Source of the DNA: Klebsormidium nitens
Lineage: Eukaryota; Streptophyta; Klebsormidiophyceae; Klebsormidiales; Klebsormidiaceae
DNA: 64,000 nt
Reading direction: 5' to 3'
Assembly (NCBI GenBank): GCA_000708835.1
Contig: DF237048.1
Location: forward strand, 88,608 to 152,607
The translations under genes were made by a program, and so were the position numbers. Below the pieces are notes generated by a model. It was not told the DNA's origin. It ran no database searches and saw nothing but the letters and a program-made list of their open reading frames with translations. Of the stretch, positions 11,563 to 23,025 are shown one piece after another; the first letter of the stretch is position 1; every line of letters starts with the position of its first letter.

Positions 11563-14500
11563 ATGTCGTCTTCTTCTGCGCTGCTATCAGCAGCACCGGT
11601 GGGACCTCATGCTGGTCCTTCTTCTCACCCTAGAGGCACCCCTGCAGCTCATCAAGCACAACGTGTGATTCCAGCACATGTGCAACTTACTACAGTTCAA
11701 GCACAGGCACCAAGGTGTCGCTTTGGTTCCCGGCCCTCCTTGCGGCGAGTAAGCAATCAGTTGGCGCCCGCACTTCGTGTCCCCGAATCCGCTGATAATG
11801 TCCTGCAGCGATCAGAGCTGTCAAGGCAAAGCTCTCGTGGTTGTTTGGTGAGAGCTCATGAGCAGCAGCTTAAAAGGTTACCGCATCGCTCTGCTCATAA
11901 GCCAAGCACGTGCAAGCGCCCTGCTCTTTGTATAGGTTGCCAATCTCAACCAAGTCCATTCCAAGGAGCCAGATTCCTCTTCAGACCGTCTGGGCGGCAG
12001 GCAGGATCTAGCAAGCGCTCAGGTTATCTTAGCAACGCGTCCGGTCGGCCAGGCGTATTTGATAACCCCGCCCGGTTGAGTCCACTCCCAAACCGCCCCC
12101 GCTCACACCAGACCAATAATCATAAGCGTAGCTCAGACCCGGTCCCTGGCAAACCAACTAGGCGTGCCCTCGAGATGGTGTGGCCCGGCGCCCTGCATGC
12201 ATCCGGCGAGCCGGTGCACCGGCGGTTTGTGCAGGTGAAGGAGAAGCGGTGCTTTTTCACAGACACAGGGAAGGGGCCGCTGGTGGTCATCCTGTCAAGC
12301 CAGCTGGTGCTCTCGCGTTCATACAGGTGGGCTTCTGAAACAGTAACGAATCCAGTCTCCAAAAGGTGACCTCGGAAGAATTGGTGATCGTAGCTCTTCA
12401 TTGGGGGCACCGCTAGGAGAAGGAAAAGGGGGTCCGCTAGCCACACAAGCACTCCATCCTCATTTGCGGCTGAGGGCTTCCTCGTCGTAGCTGAGGGATT
12501 ACTTATACAGGTCAATCATTGCCTCCCAAAACTTTGATGATCCTGTTCCTGTGTGGAGACCTTGCCGACCTATACAGTTCAATCATGCTTTAATCGTGCG
12601 AAGATTGATCCTTTTCTTTGTAAAGGTTGTCTTGGTCGTTGTTTGATGTGTGAGCCGGGAGCTTCATCAATTCATTTGGCAAATGCAGCGGTAATAAACT
12701 TCTTACCTCAACTTTACTAACCTACAGTCATGCCTTGTAAGTGGTAATCCCTCGGAAGCTGCAAAGTCTTGTTCTCTTCATATTCCTCGACTCCCTTCTC
12801 CGTGGCAAGGCAGTCAGGGGTCACTGCCGCTTGTTTTAAGGGTTCCTTTGCTTGTCCCTTTCTTTACTTTGCGTTGCACAGGCTTGACTGGGAGCTTTAC
12901 ATCGAATCCTTTGAGAGCTTTACCTTACCACGTTTGCTTCGAATTGAGATCATGTAAGAACCTAATTCATTGTAAGACAAAGACTCGTGTCTAATGATTG
13001 TGCCTGCACAGGTGGACGGCTGAGGTGCTGTCTCAAAACTTCCGGGTGGTTGTCGTGGAGATGCCGGGGTGCGGTAACTCGGACTCCGTATCCGAGCCCT
13101 GGAGCAACAGCCAGTATGCAGGTGAGGGATGCAGAGTGATGATAATCATTCGGGAACGTTTACCATTTCTACTTTTCTGGAATCCGGAGATTCTGAGTTT
13201 CTGGGCTCTTAGGCTAAGTTTGAGGCTAAGATTAAGGCTAAGAGACTTCGTCTTAGCTCTAAGGTGAAAGATGGCTGAGTCTACCGTCCCCAAAACCTTC
13301 TGGTCACTAGGAGCGGGTATTTTGGTTCTGAGACCTACATAGCATGCCCAGGCTTTGTGCAATGTGTTCGACATACACGCACGCAGAGTGGGAATACAGT
13401 CGACCTATGTTAATGCCTCAAAGGACGAGAGTCCTGAGGTCGCAGGGCCGGAGGTTTCAGGGGTTGAGCCCGTGCAGCAGCGGTGCGATGTCATGCCACA
13501 GATTACATTACAGATTCGAGATGCTTTGGTCAAGTTGCTCATCTCTTAGTCAGGATAAAGGTGCAAGGGCCTCAGGAGTCTTCCGCTGGCTTATAGACGG
13601 TGCTGGAGCCAGGTTTCTTACATCGGTGTCTCTTCCAGACCGTTTCACATCCGAGATTTGCTGTGGCTTTCCCTGTGACCTGGTTTGATTACTACTTCAG
13701 CTGATGTCGCCTCTTCACGCTTTCCAAGCTGTACAATTCCAAGGGTGGTATGGTAGACGGCCAACAAAGTGGTTTCTTTCACTTCAGATTGAAGTTGTCG
13801 GGTACCAAAACGCTTGCAAGCGTCAGCATTTCCCGATGATGCAAAAGCAACTTTTCTCATTGGATGCTCTCTCCTTCGTCATTCCTCTAGCCCCGCCTTT
13901 TCCTCGCCAACATATACAGATACGATGAACGAACAGCTACGTGCTCCCTTCGGGTCTGAAGAATGGGTTGATAAGTTTCCAATCGCTAAACTTTCTCAAG
14001 AATGGCGTTTCCACATCTTCAAGATAAGAGAAAGGAACGAAGTCATACCACTCTTGAAGAATCGTAAAGAAGAAGCGAAGTGCATTTTGTCTCAATGTGC
14101 AGAGTGGGTGAGTAACTTCCTGACCGCTCTCAAGGTCGACGAGGCGGCTGCGCTGGTGGGGCATAGCGACTCGGGAGCGCCCGCGCTCGAGGCGGCAGTG
14201 CGGTTCCCGCAGCAAATCAAGAACCTGATTCTAGTGGACTCTATAGGTTAGTGCACTAACCAACCCCGTTCGATGATGGATTCTTAGTCATAGGTTAGCG
14301 CTTGCAAACCGAAAACAGTTGTGGCACGTCGCACATGACCACCACTTTGCTGAACGCAGTGTCGGGAGTTCAGTTCCGTTAGATCCTGTTGCTGCAAAGC
14401 ATTGCTTATTCCTATCTTTCAAAAGATTCGGCAGTTGTCAAGGGCAAGGCTGCATGAGTCACGTCTCGCAAAGCGGCTCTTTAGCGACAAGCAGTCTGCG

Positions 14501-16453
14501 CCACACATTTTGGCCGGAATTTGGGCTCCGCATAGGTCCGCCTTTTGCGAAGCAACGAGATGAGTTCCGGATCGCTCCACGAGGACTCACATCGCCCTCT
14601 GAGTAGTCTTGAAAAGCAGGGCTGGGCTCCCTGAGTCCGGAAACCACTCCCGCGCCACCTTCTTCAGAATGCCCAGCCTTTGTTTCTTCATCTTTTGCCT
14701 GTTGCAGTCCTCCTTCCTTTTCCCCTTCCGTTGCCTTCCTTTTCTCTCCTACTTCCTTTCGTTTGGTATCCGAGCCATTTCCATCTAGAGCCAATCTGCC
14801 AGTTGCGAGAGCCATCTTGCCACTCTGCAAGCTGCGTCTCCTTTCGACAGGGGCCAATGCCCAGCCTTTGTTCCTTTCCTTTTCTTTCTTCCCTGATTGC
14901 TATCCTCCCTCCAGTCCTCCTTGTATTGCTTCATTCCGTTTTCCAGCTTTCTTTCGTTCGTCTCCGAACCATTTCGAACTAAGACCCAATTTGCGTCCCC
15001 TTTCAGTCCAATCCGAGCCGATCGTAATCAGAGTCCTTTCGCTTTTTTCCTTTTGATTACCAAGGCGTTTCGAAGCAGAGCCGTTCTGCGTCTCCCTTTG
15101 ACAGGTGCCAATGCCCCGGACAGTCTCCCCCGGTTGATTCCAACGCATATGGCAGACGTCTTGTTGAGCTCAATTCTTTCGCTGCGTTCGGTGCACGACT
15201 GAGCCGTTCCAAAGTATTCAGAGCCCTTTCGCGCCTCCCTTCTTTTGACAGGTGCCAATGCCCCGGACAGTCTCCCCCGGTTTTTGTTGCGACGCTCTGT
15301 TGGAAGTCCAATTGCGTCCGTAACTGAGCCGTAATATAACATTTAGAGCCAATTTGCGCCTCCTTCTGTCAACAGGTGCCAATGCCCCGGACAGCCTCCC
15401 CCGGTGTCCTGATGTGAATGGCAGACGCTGCGTCGAATGTTCGTTTCCGTCTATGATTGAGCCGTATCAGATCCTATAATGTCGTTTGGCATCTTCGTTT
15501 CTACAGGTGCCAATGCCCCGGACAGCCTCCCCCGGTTGATCCTGATGCGGATGGCGGACGCTGCGTCGGAGATCCGGTTCAGCGTACCGGGCCTCTTCCA
15601 CGCCGGCAAAAATGCCCTGTTCCATACCCGAAACTGGCTGAACCAAATTCGGATATCTGCGGTATACGACCTAACCGACCAGGCGAAACAGGTAAAGCAA
15701 TACCCAGGCTTCGTGCGCTTGTTTGAGCGACATACCTCTTGACCTGCCTATTGGGAACATTGCTATGCTGGCTTTCTGGATCGAAAACCTGAATCCCCGC
15801 AGGGCCCCTGCCTCCCGGCATAGGGTGGTCTTTCAAGTCGGTCATACCTTAGTCCGCCCCGCAAAGGACTGCCGCAAGCGCGGTAGTCCTATTCTCCCTA
15901 TTCCGAGCAAGCACTTCGTGTGAACTCGTTTTCGTTAGAAGCGCACCGCACCTATCTTTATCGCCCCCGTTTGTTCCTTTGAAAACAGTTGCAGCGGTTG
16001 GAAGTGTACGAGAGCAATAGTCCTTCTGCAGACCCGCATGGGCAATCAATCGAAGGCCTCCAGAGATTTACCCCAAGTCCCATTTGACAACACTTTCAAA
16101 GCCAAGCCATGAGTCATGGCCTGGCTTCTTTTTCCCGGCTGACTTTGTCTATTTTCTCTGGCCAGGTAAAAGTCCCCACGCTTTTGGCCTGGGGACGACG
16201 CGACAAGACCATTCCCTTATCCGCCGCGGGAACGTTCTTCCGGCTCATCCCCAACAGCCACGTGTACATATCGGATGACGGGAGCCACAACTGGCTCATC
16301 CAACGGCCCGAGGAGTTTTGCCAGGCCGTCACGGAGTTTGTGCACCGAAAAGATAAGACGTCGACGTTTACGATACAACTAGCGTCGGGGGTGTTCCAGC
16401 GGGAAAAGACAGCAGGGGAAGCAACTGCGCTGGCAGCGAACGGCAGCCGTTGA
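11563..16453 (+). CDS. Alpha/beta-hydrolase fold protein (5 exons, 496 aa)
   Basis: Exons 11563-12326, 13012-13121, 14103-14246, 15507-15691 and 16166-16453 join in phase to 496 residues ending in TGA. The fold is recognised from the strand/loop EMPGCGNSD (exon 2), the nucleophile elbow GHSDSG (Ser313), WGRRDKTIP (Asp414) and DDGSHNW (His442), giving a complete Ser-Asp-His triad in the expected order. The substrate cannot be inferred. The first ATG in the frame (11563) gives a Ser/Ala/Arg-rich N-terminus of about 200 residues that could be an organelle transit peptide; a shorter start at Met205 (12175) is possible. At the oxyanion position, where the family usually has His-Gly, this protein reads VVILSSQ (Ser245-Ser246), which is unusual. 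The intron before 15507 contains several copies of that exon's start. It runs convergently towards the unknown minus-strand gene at 18468. Confidence 0.85.
14851..15506 (+). repeat. Tandem decoy acceptors: repeated copies of the 15507 exon start
   Basis: The sequence ACAG|GTGCCAATGCCCCGGACAG, which is the splice acceptor and start of the exon at 15507, is repeated with the exon part beginning at 15105, 15252 and 15375 (spacings 147, 123 and 132 bp). An older, shorter copy (GACAGGGGCCAATGCCCAG) begins at 14851. The units also share a GAGCC...TTTGCGTCTCC stretch before each acceptor. The copy at 15105 stays similar for about 50 bp into the exon and then diverges to a stop, so using it would truncate the protein. 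Confidence 0.9.
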
Positions 16454-18467
16454 GAATCGCTGAGCGGTAATCGGACGTCGTAAAGTCCGTATTCGTGTCT
16501 GTAATCGAGTTGAGTCTTTGCCCATGAAGGTAGCGGTTGACCGCCGTTTCCAGGCAGTAGTGGGACCTGCACGCATTGGGCGTTGCTTGTTGAGTAGGTG
16601 TTATTTGTCGAAGTTGTTAGCTGACCGTTCAGTCTCAGCCGCATGAGGGCAAGGTGCTTGTAATTTTCTTTGGCAGGTAGATAACGTGTTGAGGTAGTTT
16701 GTAGGTATTGGTTGATCCGGGCAAGACCCGTGACGCAAGGTCCGTGAAGTTATTTGAGATAGTATAATGCTCCCTGGTAGGCCGTCTGTCTGGGTTTGTC
16801 CCGTTTAGCCGCTGTGCACTTAATCATCTTGGGCAGCATCATGCATGCGTTCACTTGGTCAGCTCGCCAAGTCGATCCGACTGCTTATATTTAGATTTAG
16901 ATTTGAATTTACGTCGGTTCGGAGCCGTGGTCGGCTAAGTCGACGAATTAGCTACTCGATAAACTTTGCACTGTACACTAGGGCTGCCCTGACTGCAAAG
17001 CTTAGATGCAAGAACTTCCCTACTGCGTACTTATCCTGTAGATTGAGGAACGACTTCAAGTCTTTCTCCTAATGCGTACCCATGGTAGCAGATGGAGACG
17101 AAGTCGTTCGGCAATGTTCCAGATTTGACTCAGACCTTGATCGCGCGGTTCAGGTTTGCCTTAGTAGTAATGATATATAACAGGCACATAACCAGGATCG
17201 ACAATATATGGTTTTGCACCAGGGCACGCACAATGATTCCGGGCCGCGCGCAGGGATCGTGCAGCACATGCCGCCAGATCAGTACTGTTGCTATCCGCGG
17301 GTCCGCTATAGCTCAGTGCGCAGTCGTCGCGCCGCGCAGGATGTATACTATATATAACAAATCCGCTGCATGCACCATTGCCGCCATGGCGCCGCGGCAA
17401 TGATGACATGGATAATCAGCAATATCGCATGCCTGGCCCTAGATCTTCCGCAGGGTATCGACTCATGACTCCAGCCCCGCCCTCCATGTCCAGTCATATG
17501 GCATGCTCACGGATGGCACAGACCCCTCGCTGGCCCCGGGCGAGTCGGTCGGCGTGATGCATGGGAAAAGAGCCTTCAACGTTGGATATGAATGAAGAGA
17601 AACATGCACTTGATTCTTGCCGGGTCATTATAGGGTCCAATAAAGTTTCAAGCAGAGTGACGCCTTAGTAGGCTTGATCGCGTGCACAAATGACCCTATC
17701 AAGAGATTAAGTCATGCAACCTTTCAGACTTTGTTACTGCATGCGCGGAGACTCTTGCAACAGCTCCTTGGGCTTTGAATCCGAACGAGAAAATTATGAT
17801 TCTCACCGTCTGCGAGTGCCCCATAATGGCGTCCTCATGCGACAAAGTATTCAATTCATTGGCTCTACTACAATAACTCTTTGCGCATTCATTGAGTACG
17901 TGCAACAGGTCAATGAATTGCAAGAAGACATGAAGGGTCAGGGACGGATGGCCAGCGCGCGGCAGCATCATTTGGCTGCTGTGACCGCGGAGAGCCGCAC
18001 AGTCTGTACAAACGGTTTACTACAAGTCCGACCACCTCAAATCTTTTTAAGGTAAGCTGTCCAAACTGTATTTGGTGTCAGCGGGGTGTCAGCTAAGCAT
18101 TTATTTCCTGAGCAGTAGATACACGTGCAATGCAGAACTACTTTCTAACGCCGATGCCTCCGTGAATGGAGATATGTCCAGCTCGCACGTGTCCCTGCAG
18201 TGAACAAGAAGGTCAATCAGTAATGCAGTTCGCCGCGTGATCAAGCACTGAGCTGCAATGTTAAGTAACCAAGCAAATGCATGCTGAAATCCTCACTCCA
18301 GTATGCTCAATCCAGTTCAGCATACTGTCTATCCCTAACGAAAGATCATCAAATCCGAGCGCGCTCTCTTTCGAGAGCCGCCTTCCGGCCCGGAAGAACG
18401 CGCGTCAAAAGGTGACCATAAATTAGAGGGTCAACACATGTCGCCCATTGAGCGGATGCTCGTTGGA
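16454..18467. other. Convergent intergenic region between hydrolase and unknown gene
   Basis: This lies between two stop codons facing each other and must contain both 3' UTRs. The frames are short and show no recognisable protein. No RNA gene or repeat was recognised. Confidence 0.5.
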
Positions 18468-21400
18468 TCACGCGCCCCACGGGGATCCCCCTCTCTTCCC
18501 GCTTGATGAAAAGCCTTCCAGTCCGACCATCTTCCGTTCAAGGCTGCAGCGCCCTTTTCGCGAACGGAAACCGGAACGAGCCGAACCCTTACCCGTCGCT
18601 TTGTACATATGTCCACTTCAGCTTGGCGCTCCGGATCTCCTCCCCAAAGATGTCTTCGTCAGCCAACGCGTCCTTAACCGTGCTCTTGAACGTAGCAACG
18701 CTGTGGCATTTTGGCACTTCCACCATGTGCGTGACGGGCGCGCCGCGGCCGCCCTCGTGGAAGCTGACCTGCGGGATCGGAGACTAGTCGCCGTGAGAAG
18801 TGGTAACGATGTAAGTTTAAGTTACCGCTGTGTCATGTTAGAGCGCGGGGGAGGGGTTGGGTTTAGGTTGGGGGTTTAGGGTGCGTACAGGTGTGGAGCG
18901 GGTAGATTTGGTTCTTGGCTTTGACTTTAAAGGTTCCTCCCCGTTCCCATTGCCTATCTCAACCTAGCCCAACCTGATCTCGAATTTGGACTTAAACCCG
19001 TGACACATTGTGACCTCTCGTGATGGTCGCTCTGCGGAAACCTGAACAGGGTTTGAAAGATGTTGAAGTGGTAAGTGGACTTGATTACGCACGCATGGCA
19101 CTGGTCAATTGACCAGCTTGTAAAGCTTTTATTTTCGCCTTATCAGGACGAAGATCTAAGTGGAACTGCCACGCTAACGAAACGACGCCCCAACCATGCC
19201 GGTGGACGCGGGACCCAGACGAAAGACCGAAGGCACCCGTGTTGCGAGCTGAGGACTATACATTTTAGCGGAAGCAGGGGCTGTACAAATGATTCCTTCA
19301 CGTGATTCGGCGAAAGACGAAGGTCTCCAGAGTGCTCCAAACAAGCAGGAAACATGCTCGCAATCTTGTTAAGACCTTGATAAGCAAAAGAGCGGGAATC
19401 CAAACATACTAGAATAGCGGGTCCTGACGTTGCGCACCCATAGTAGACGCGACAAAGAGTGCAAAGGTGGACAAGGAAGCACGTGGTTTACGCCGGATTG
19501 TCAGGGCCAAACTGGTAAATGAAGGGCATATGTGCGTTATCGAAGGCAGGATCGCGTGTCACGTGCAGACTGTGAAAGGCCCGCTTACACGCCCATGTAG
19601 AAACGGCTCCGCAGAAATAAGGAGCGAGAAACTCAGAAAGATCTTGGTCAGTTGCGATTCCCCATCATTACATCCTGCAAATGCAAAGGTGCATCAACCA
19701 GAGGAAGTCACTTTTGAGACTGATTAAATGAGCAAAGGACTCAATACAGATTTTGCATGATTAAAAGGCACGGTGCAAAGGCGCTTGTATAGCGTGGCAG
19801 TCGCTAAAAAGATGTGGCCCCATAGAAACTTACCCTCAACATCTTCGAGCTTCTGACAGGGCCCCCCTGGCCGCGTTTGGCCGCCGCTTGCTTGGCGGGA
19901 GAAGGGGAAGTCTCCACGCAAGTGGCGGTATCCTTGGTGGAGCCCTCCGGAGGAGACTCGCCGACGATGATGCCGGCGTTCTTTTTGAGGCGTTTGCGCC
20001 GCTGCGCAAATCAGAGCTTTGGTGTGCAAGATGTTCGAAAAACCCAACCGGGATGGCTTCAAGTATATGCAATCAAGTTGTTGTTTCTGATGAAACAACA
20101 ACAACTATACATGAGGGCCGCAGATGTGTGAAGAAGTTTCGTTGACGTGACTTGTTTAGCTTCTACATTCTAGCTTCTACATTCGAGCGGAGATTGGTCA
20201 AGAACGAACCTGACAGCTCATGTTCCTGCCGTTCTGCTCCTCTCTCGGAAACGAAGCTGTCCCAAATGACCACTCTCAGCAACGTGTCACGTATTGCAAT
20301 CAAAGGAGGAGGCACTGGCCTTCAAGAATACCAGCCTCGCTAAAGAGACTCTTGATTTGAGTGAAAGCTTAATTTGCAAGATGAGTGAGGCGTCTGACCC
20401 AGTCTTGACCCAGTATTACTGCTCTTCATGTCTACGGATCTAAGGTGATAGAGCCAAAAAGTGCACCATTGCAAATGTCTGCCTCTCTTACCAGGCGCTC
20501 CTCTTGTAGCATCAAATCGATGGTTTGGAACCACTCGGCGCCCCGATAATGTAACTTTTGCCGCCCCAAGATCTGGCCAAGCCTCTCCTTAGCAGGCTCA
20601 ACTTCAGTGATTTGCACCCCCTCTCCAACAGCAGGGGCTACAGTAAGATGTAACGCCCACTGCATGTACACATTCGCGTTGTTAGGAATGTGGTTGCACA
20701 AGCAGTAGCTGAACAGGTTGACCATCTCAGAGCTTATGTGCTCCATGATTGTAGGCGACTGAGCAGGGATGTTGCGATTGGCTAGAACAAACTTTGGAAA
20801 GCGTTCCATCAGCCTTGGAACGACACCTTAGGCAAAATGCCTATGGCAGCGGCCTCAGAGGCAGGAGAGTTCATCAGCTGTCCCTTCCATTCCATCTCAA
20901 AAGCCTCGGGCGCGCTCATCGAAGTTTCTCCAGCTCACCTTAGAATCTTGCTTGACAGGGGCAATGACACTCTTCTTGGTTCTTCGAGTGTCGTCCCGCC
21001 TGCTTGGACCTCCCTCGTCCGAATCCTGTTCCTCTTCATCTTGGATCTCCGAACCCGACAGATACATCTCATCGCTCTGCTCAGGTTTGATTGCCGCGTG
21101 CAAAATCATTGTGACGGCCCCAGACGCACTGATATCTTCTTGCCAACCTTGGGAAGGCCGCTCAACGACTTTTCGCTTCGCAAAGACCAGTTGCTCACCC
21201 TTCCAAACGTCTCCCCCCGTTTCCAACTTGTACATTTTGAGAAGGACGGGCCATGCGTCTTCCTTGGCTATGCTCAGGACCCAGCTGCAAGGTCGGAACG
21301 GCAGCGCAGCATCAGGGTCAAATTATGCTTTTGAAAGACTGAATGTGAGCGCTTTCAACTGCAACTCCCAAGCCAGGGCTGCAGGAAGCCAAGAAAGCAT

Positions 21401-22267
21401 ACTTCACAGTGCCGCAGCACCCACTTGTACTTACCCAGCCCTGGTCACCCATCACCCATCCACTTGGGCCCGAACCAGGAACTTCTTTGAACTGGAGTTC
21501 AGAACAACGACGCAGAATGCACGCTCAGGCTCAACGAGGAAGTAAAATCCCTTTTCAACAGGGATCTTCTCCAAGTGAAGCTTGTACTCTGCTGCGACCC
21601 AGTATGGAAGGCACCACCAGATGTCTTCACTCGTAAGGTCTGCGTCAATCAAATGCTGAGTCCCTTCTTCGAAAAAGTCTCCTTCGTCACTCTCGTCATC
21701 GTGCTCGCTGGTGCTGGATTCGCTGTCATCTGTGATGTCATCCAAGGGCGCGCCTATGTCGTCCTCAATACACAGAGCGACGCTGCATTTTAGTCTGTCA
21801 GCAACAAACGACTGCAGCAACCCTTGTACAATCTTGGGTTTGAAGTATCTTTCCTCACGACACACTTGCTTGTACAAGTGAGAGCCTTCCAGAACTAAGA
21901 CACAGGTTGCTGAGTCAGGGGCTGTAGCAGCTTCTGTCAGCAGTGCCGTGTTTTTTGAGATCCAGGCACCTCCTTGAACAAAGACGCGGGAGTCAACGTC
22001 GTCCACAATGGTCTCCCTGACAGGAAGGCGGCCTTTGCCCTTTGCCTTCCTTGCCTCGCCCCCGAGTGGCCTTGCCGACATCCATAACCGTGGCCAAAAG
22101 TGGTTGGCCGTCTGCGGCCCTGTTGACAGCCTCATGGCTTCCAGCCTGGACAGGGATTGTCCTCCTCTTGCGTCTTGCCTCGCAAGAATTACTTTGAACG
22201 CTTGATACGCTGTGTGTGTAGCGTGCTGTGCTATGTTTGAAGTTTCCCGCCACCACCGTCGCCTCAT
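18468..22267 (-). CDS. Spliced gene of unknown function with acidic and basic tracts
   Basis: On the minus strand the exons 21456-22267, 20939-21284, 20492-20791, 19834-20001, 18593-18768 and 18468-18543 join in phase to about 625 residues and end in TGA. Most borders are good consensus sites (GTGAGC, GTAAGA, GTAAGT, GTAAGG donors; GCAG acceptors). I do not recognise the family. Visible features are an acidic Ser/Asp/Glu run in the first exon (DDSESSTSEHDDESDE), a second acidic stretch followed by RRDDTRRTKK, a basic RRKRLKK at the start of exon 4 that could be a nuclear signal, and Gly/Lys/Ser-rich ends. The 5' end is uncertain: 22267 is the first ATG of the long frame, but a second frame over 21993-22256 also looks coding, so a frameshift or missed exon is possible. 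The acceptor at 20791 is weak; exon 3 could alternatively begin a separate gene at an ATG at 20809. Confidence 0.55.
18855..18881 (+). repeat. Short telomere-like stretch
   Basis: GGTTGGGTTTAGG followed by TTGGGGGTTTAGGG contains about three imperfect copies of the plant-type TTTAGGG repeat. It sits inside an intron of the minus-strand unknown gene. It is too short to call a true interstitial telomere array. Confidence 0.4.
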
Positions 22268-23025
22268 AGAATTGACATTAAACTATGCACAATAATCCGA
22301 GTTGTATTCCAGCAATTCGTCGGGTAAACCGTGGGCGGTAGCCCACTGACTGCCGGCACATGGAAACTAGGACCTACAAAGCGGATGCCGGAAAAGCAAT
22401 AGTGCCGTTGCTCGAGAACCGGCACCCCACGGCAATCGCAAGTGCAGGATATAACTCCGCGAGACGTTGACCGAACACGGCAATATTGCAGAAAGTTGTC
22501 AGTTCCGAGTTCAAGGCTGGGGGATCCCTTTCCGCCGCTTGCACCGATTGAAAGACCGAAGTGCCGCAGGCCGAGTGTTAATACGAGCCTCGGTCATCAA
22601 TCAATATCTTACTTTGAGCAGGGTTTGAATTAGTACCCCTGCAATGATACAAATAGTAACAAACGCTGCAACCCGTGCGCGGCCTCAACCCATGCACGCA
22701 CTTGACAAACGCTTTTTCGGAGGCAGCGGCGGCGATAGTTCTCTGGGCAGTGATCGATTGCAACAGTCGACAACAATTCCACAGCATGCAGGGCAAGGCC
22801 CTCGTCTTTGCTCAAGACTCACGTTGCTTTTGGGCTGGAACTTACATCCAACTCCAAACCGGCCAACAATTCGAGTCAAGCCTGCAAGCGGCTACAGAGC
22901 TTCCTAGACTTAGTGGTCTTGTCCAGTGGTCTTGTGAACGCCTATACCTTAATCAACGTAAGGTCACCCAAACCAAATTTAAGGGCACCTTAACCAAAGA
23001 ACGATGCATACTCGGCTCGTGGGTA
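22268..23025. other. Region between two minus-strand genes
   Basis: It holds the 3' UTR of the DUF2358 gene and the presumed promoter of the unknown gene downstream of it. An AGTGGTCTTGTCC/AGTGGTCTTGTG tandem pair lies at about 22911-22935. No further gene is supported. Confidence 0.45.

Noticed and set aside
14851-15506. CRISPR-like or satellite array interpretation of the regular repeats
   Set aside because: The units match the adjacent exon start and its acceptor, and the intervening sequence is also related between units, so they are exon-border duplications.
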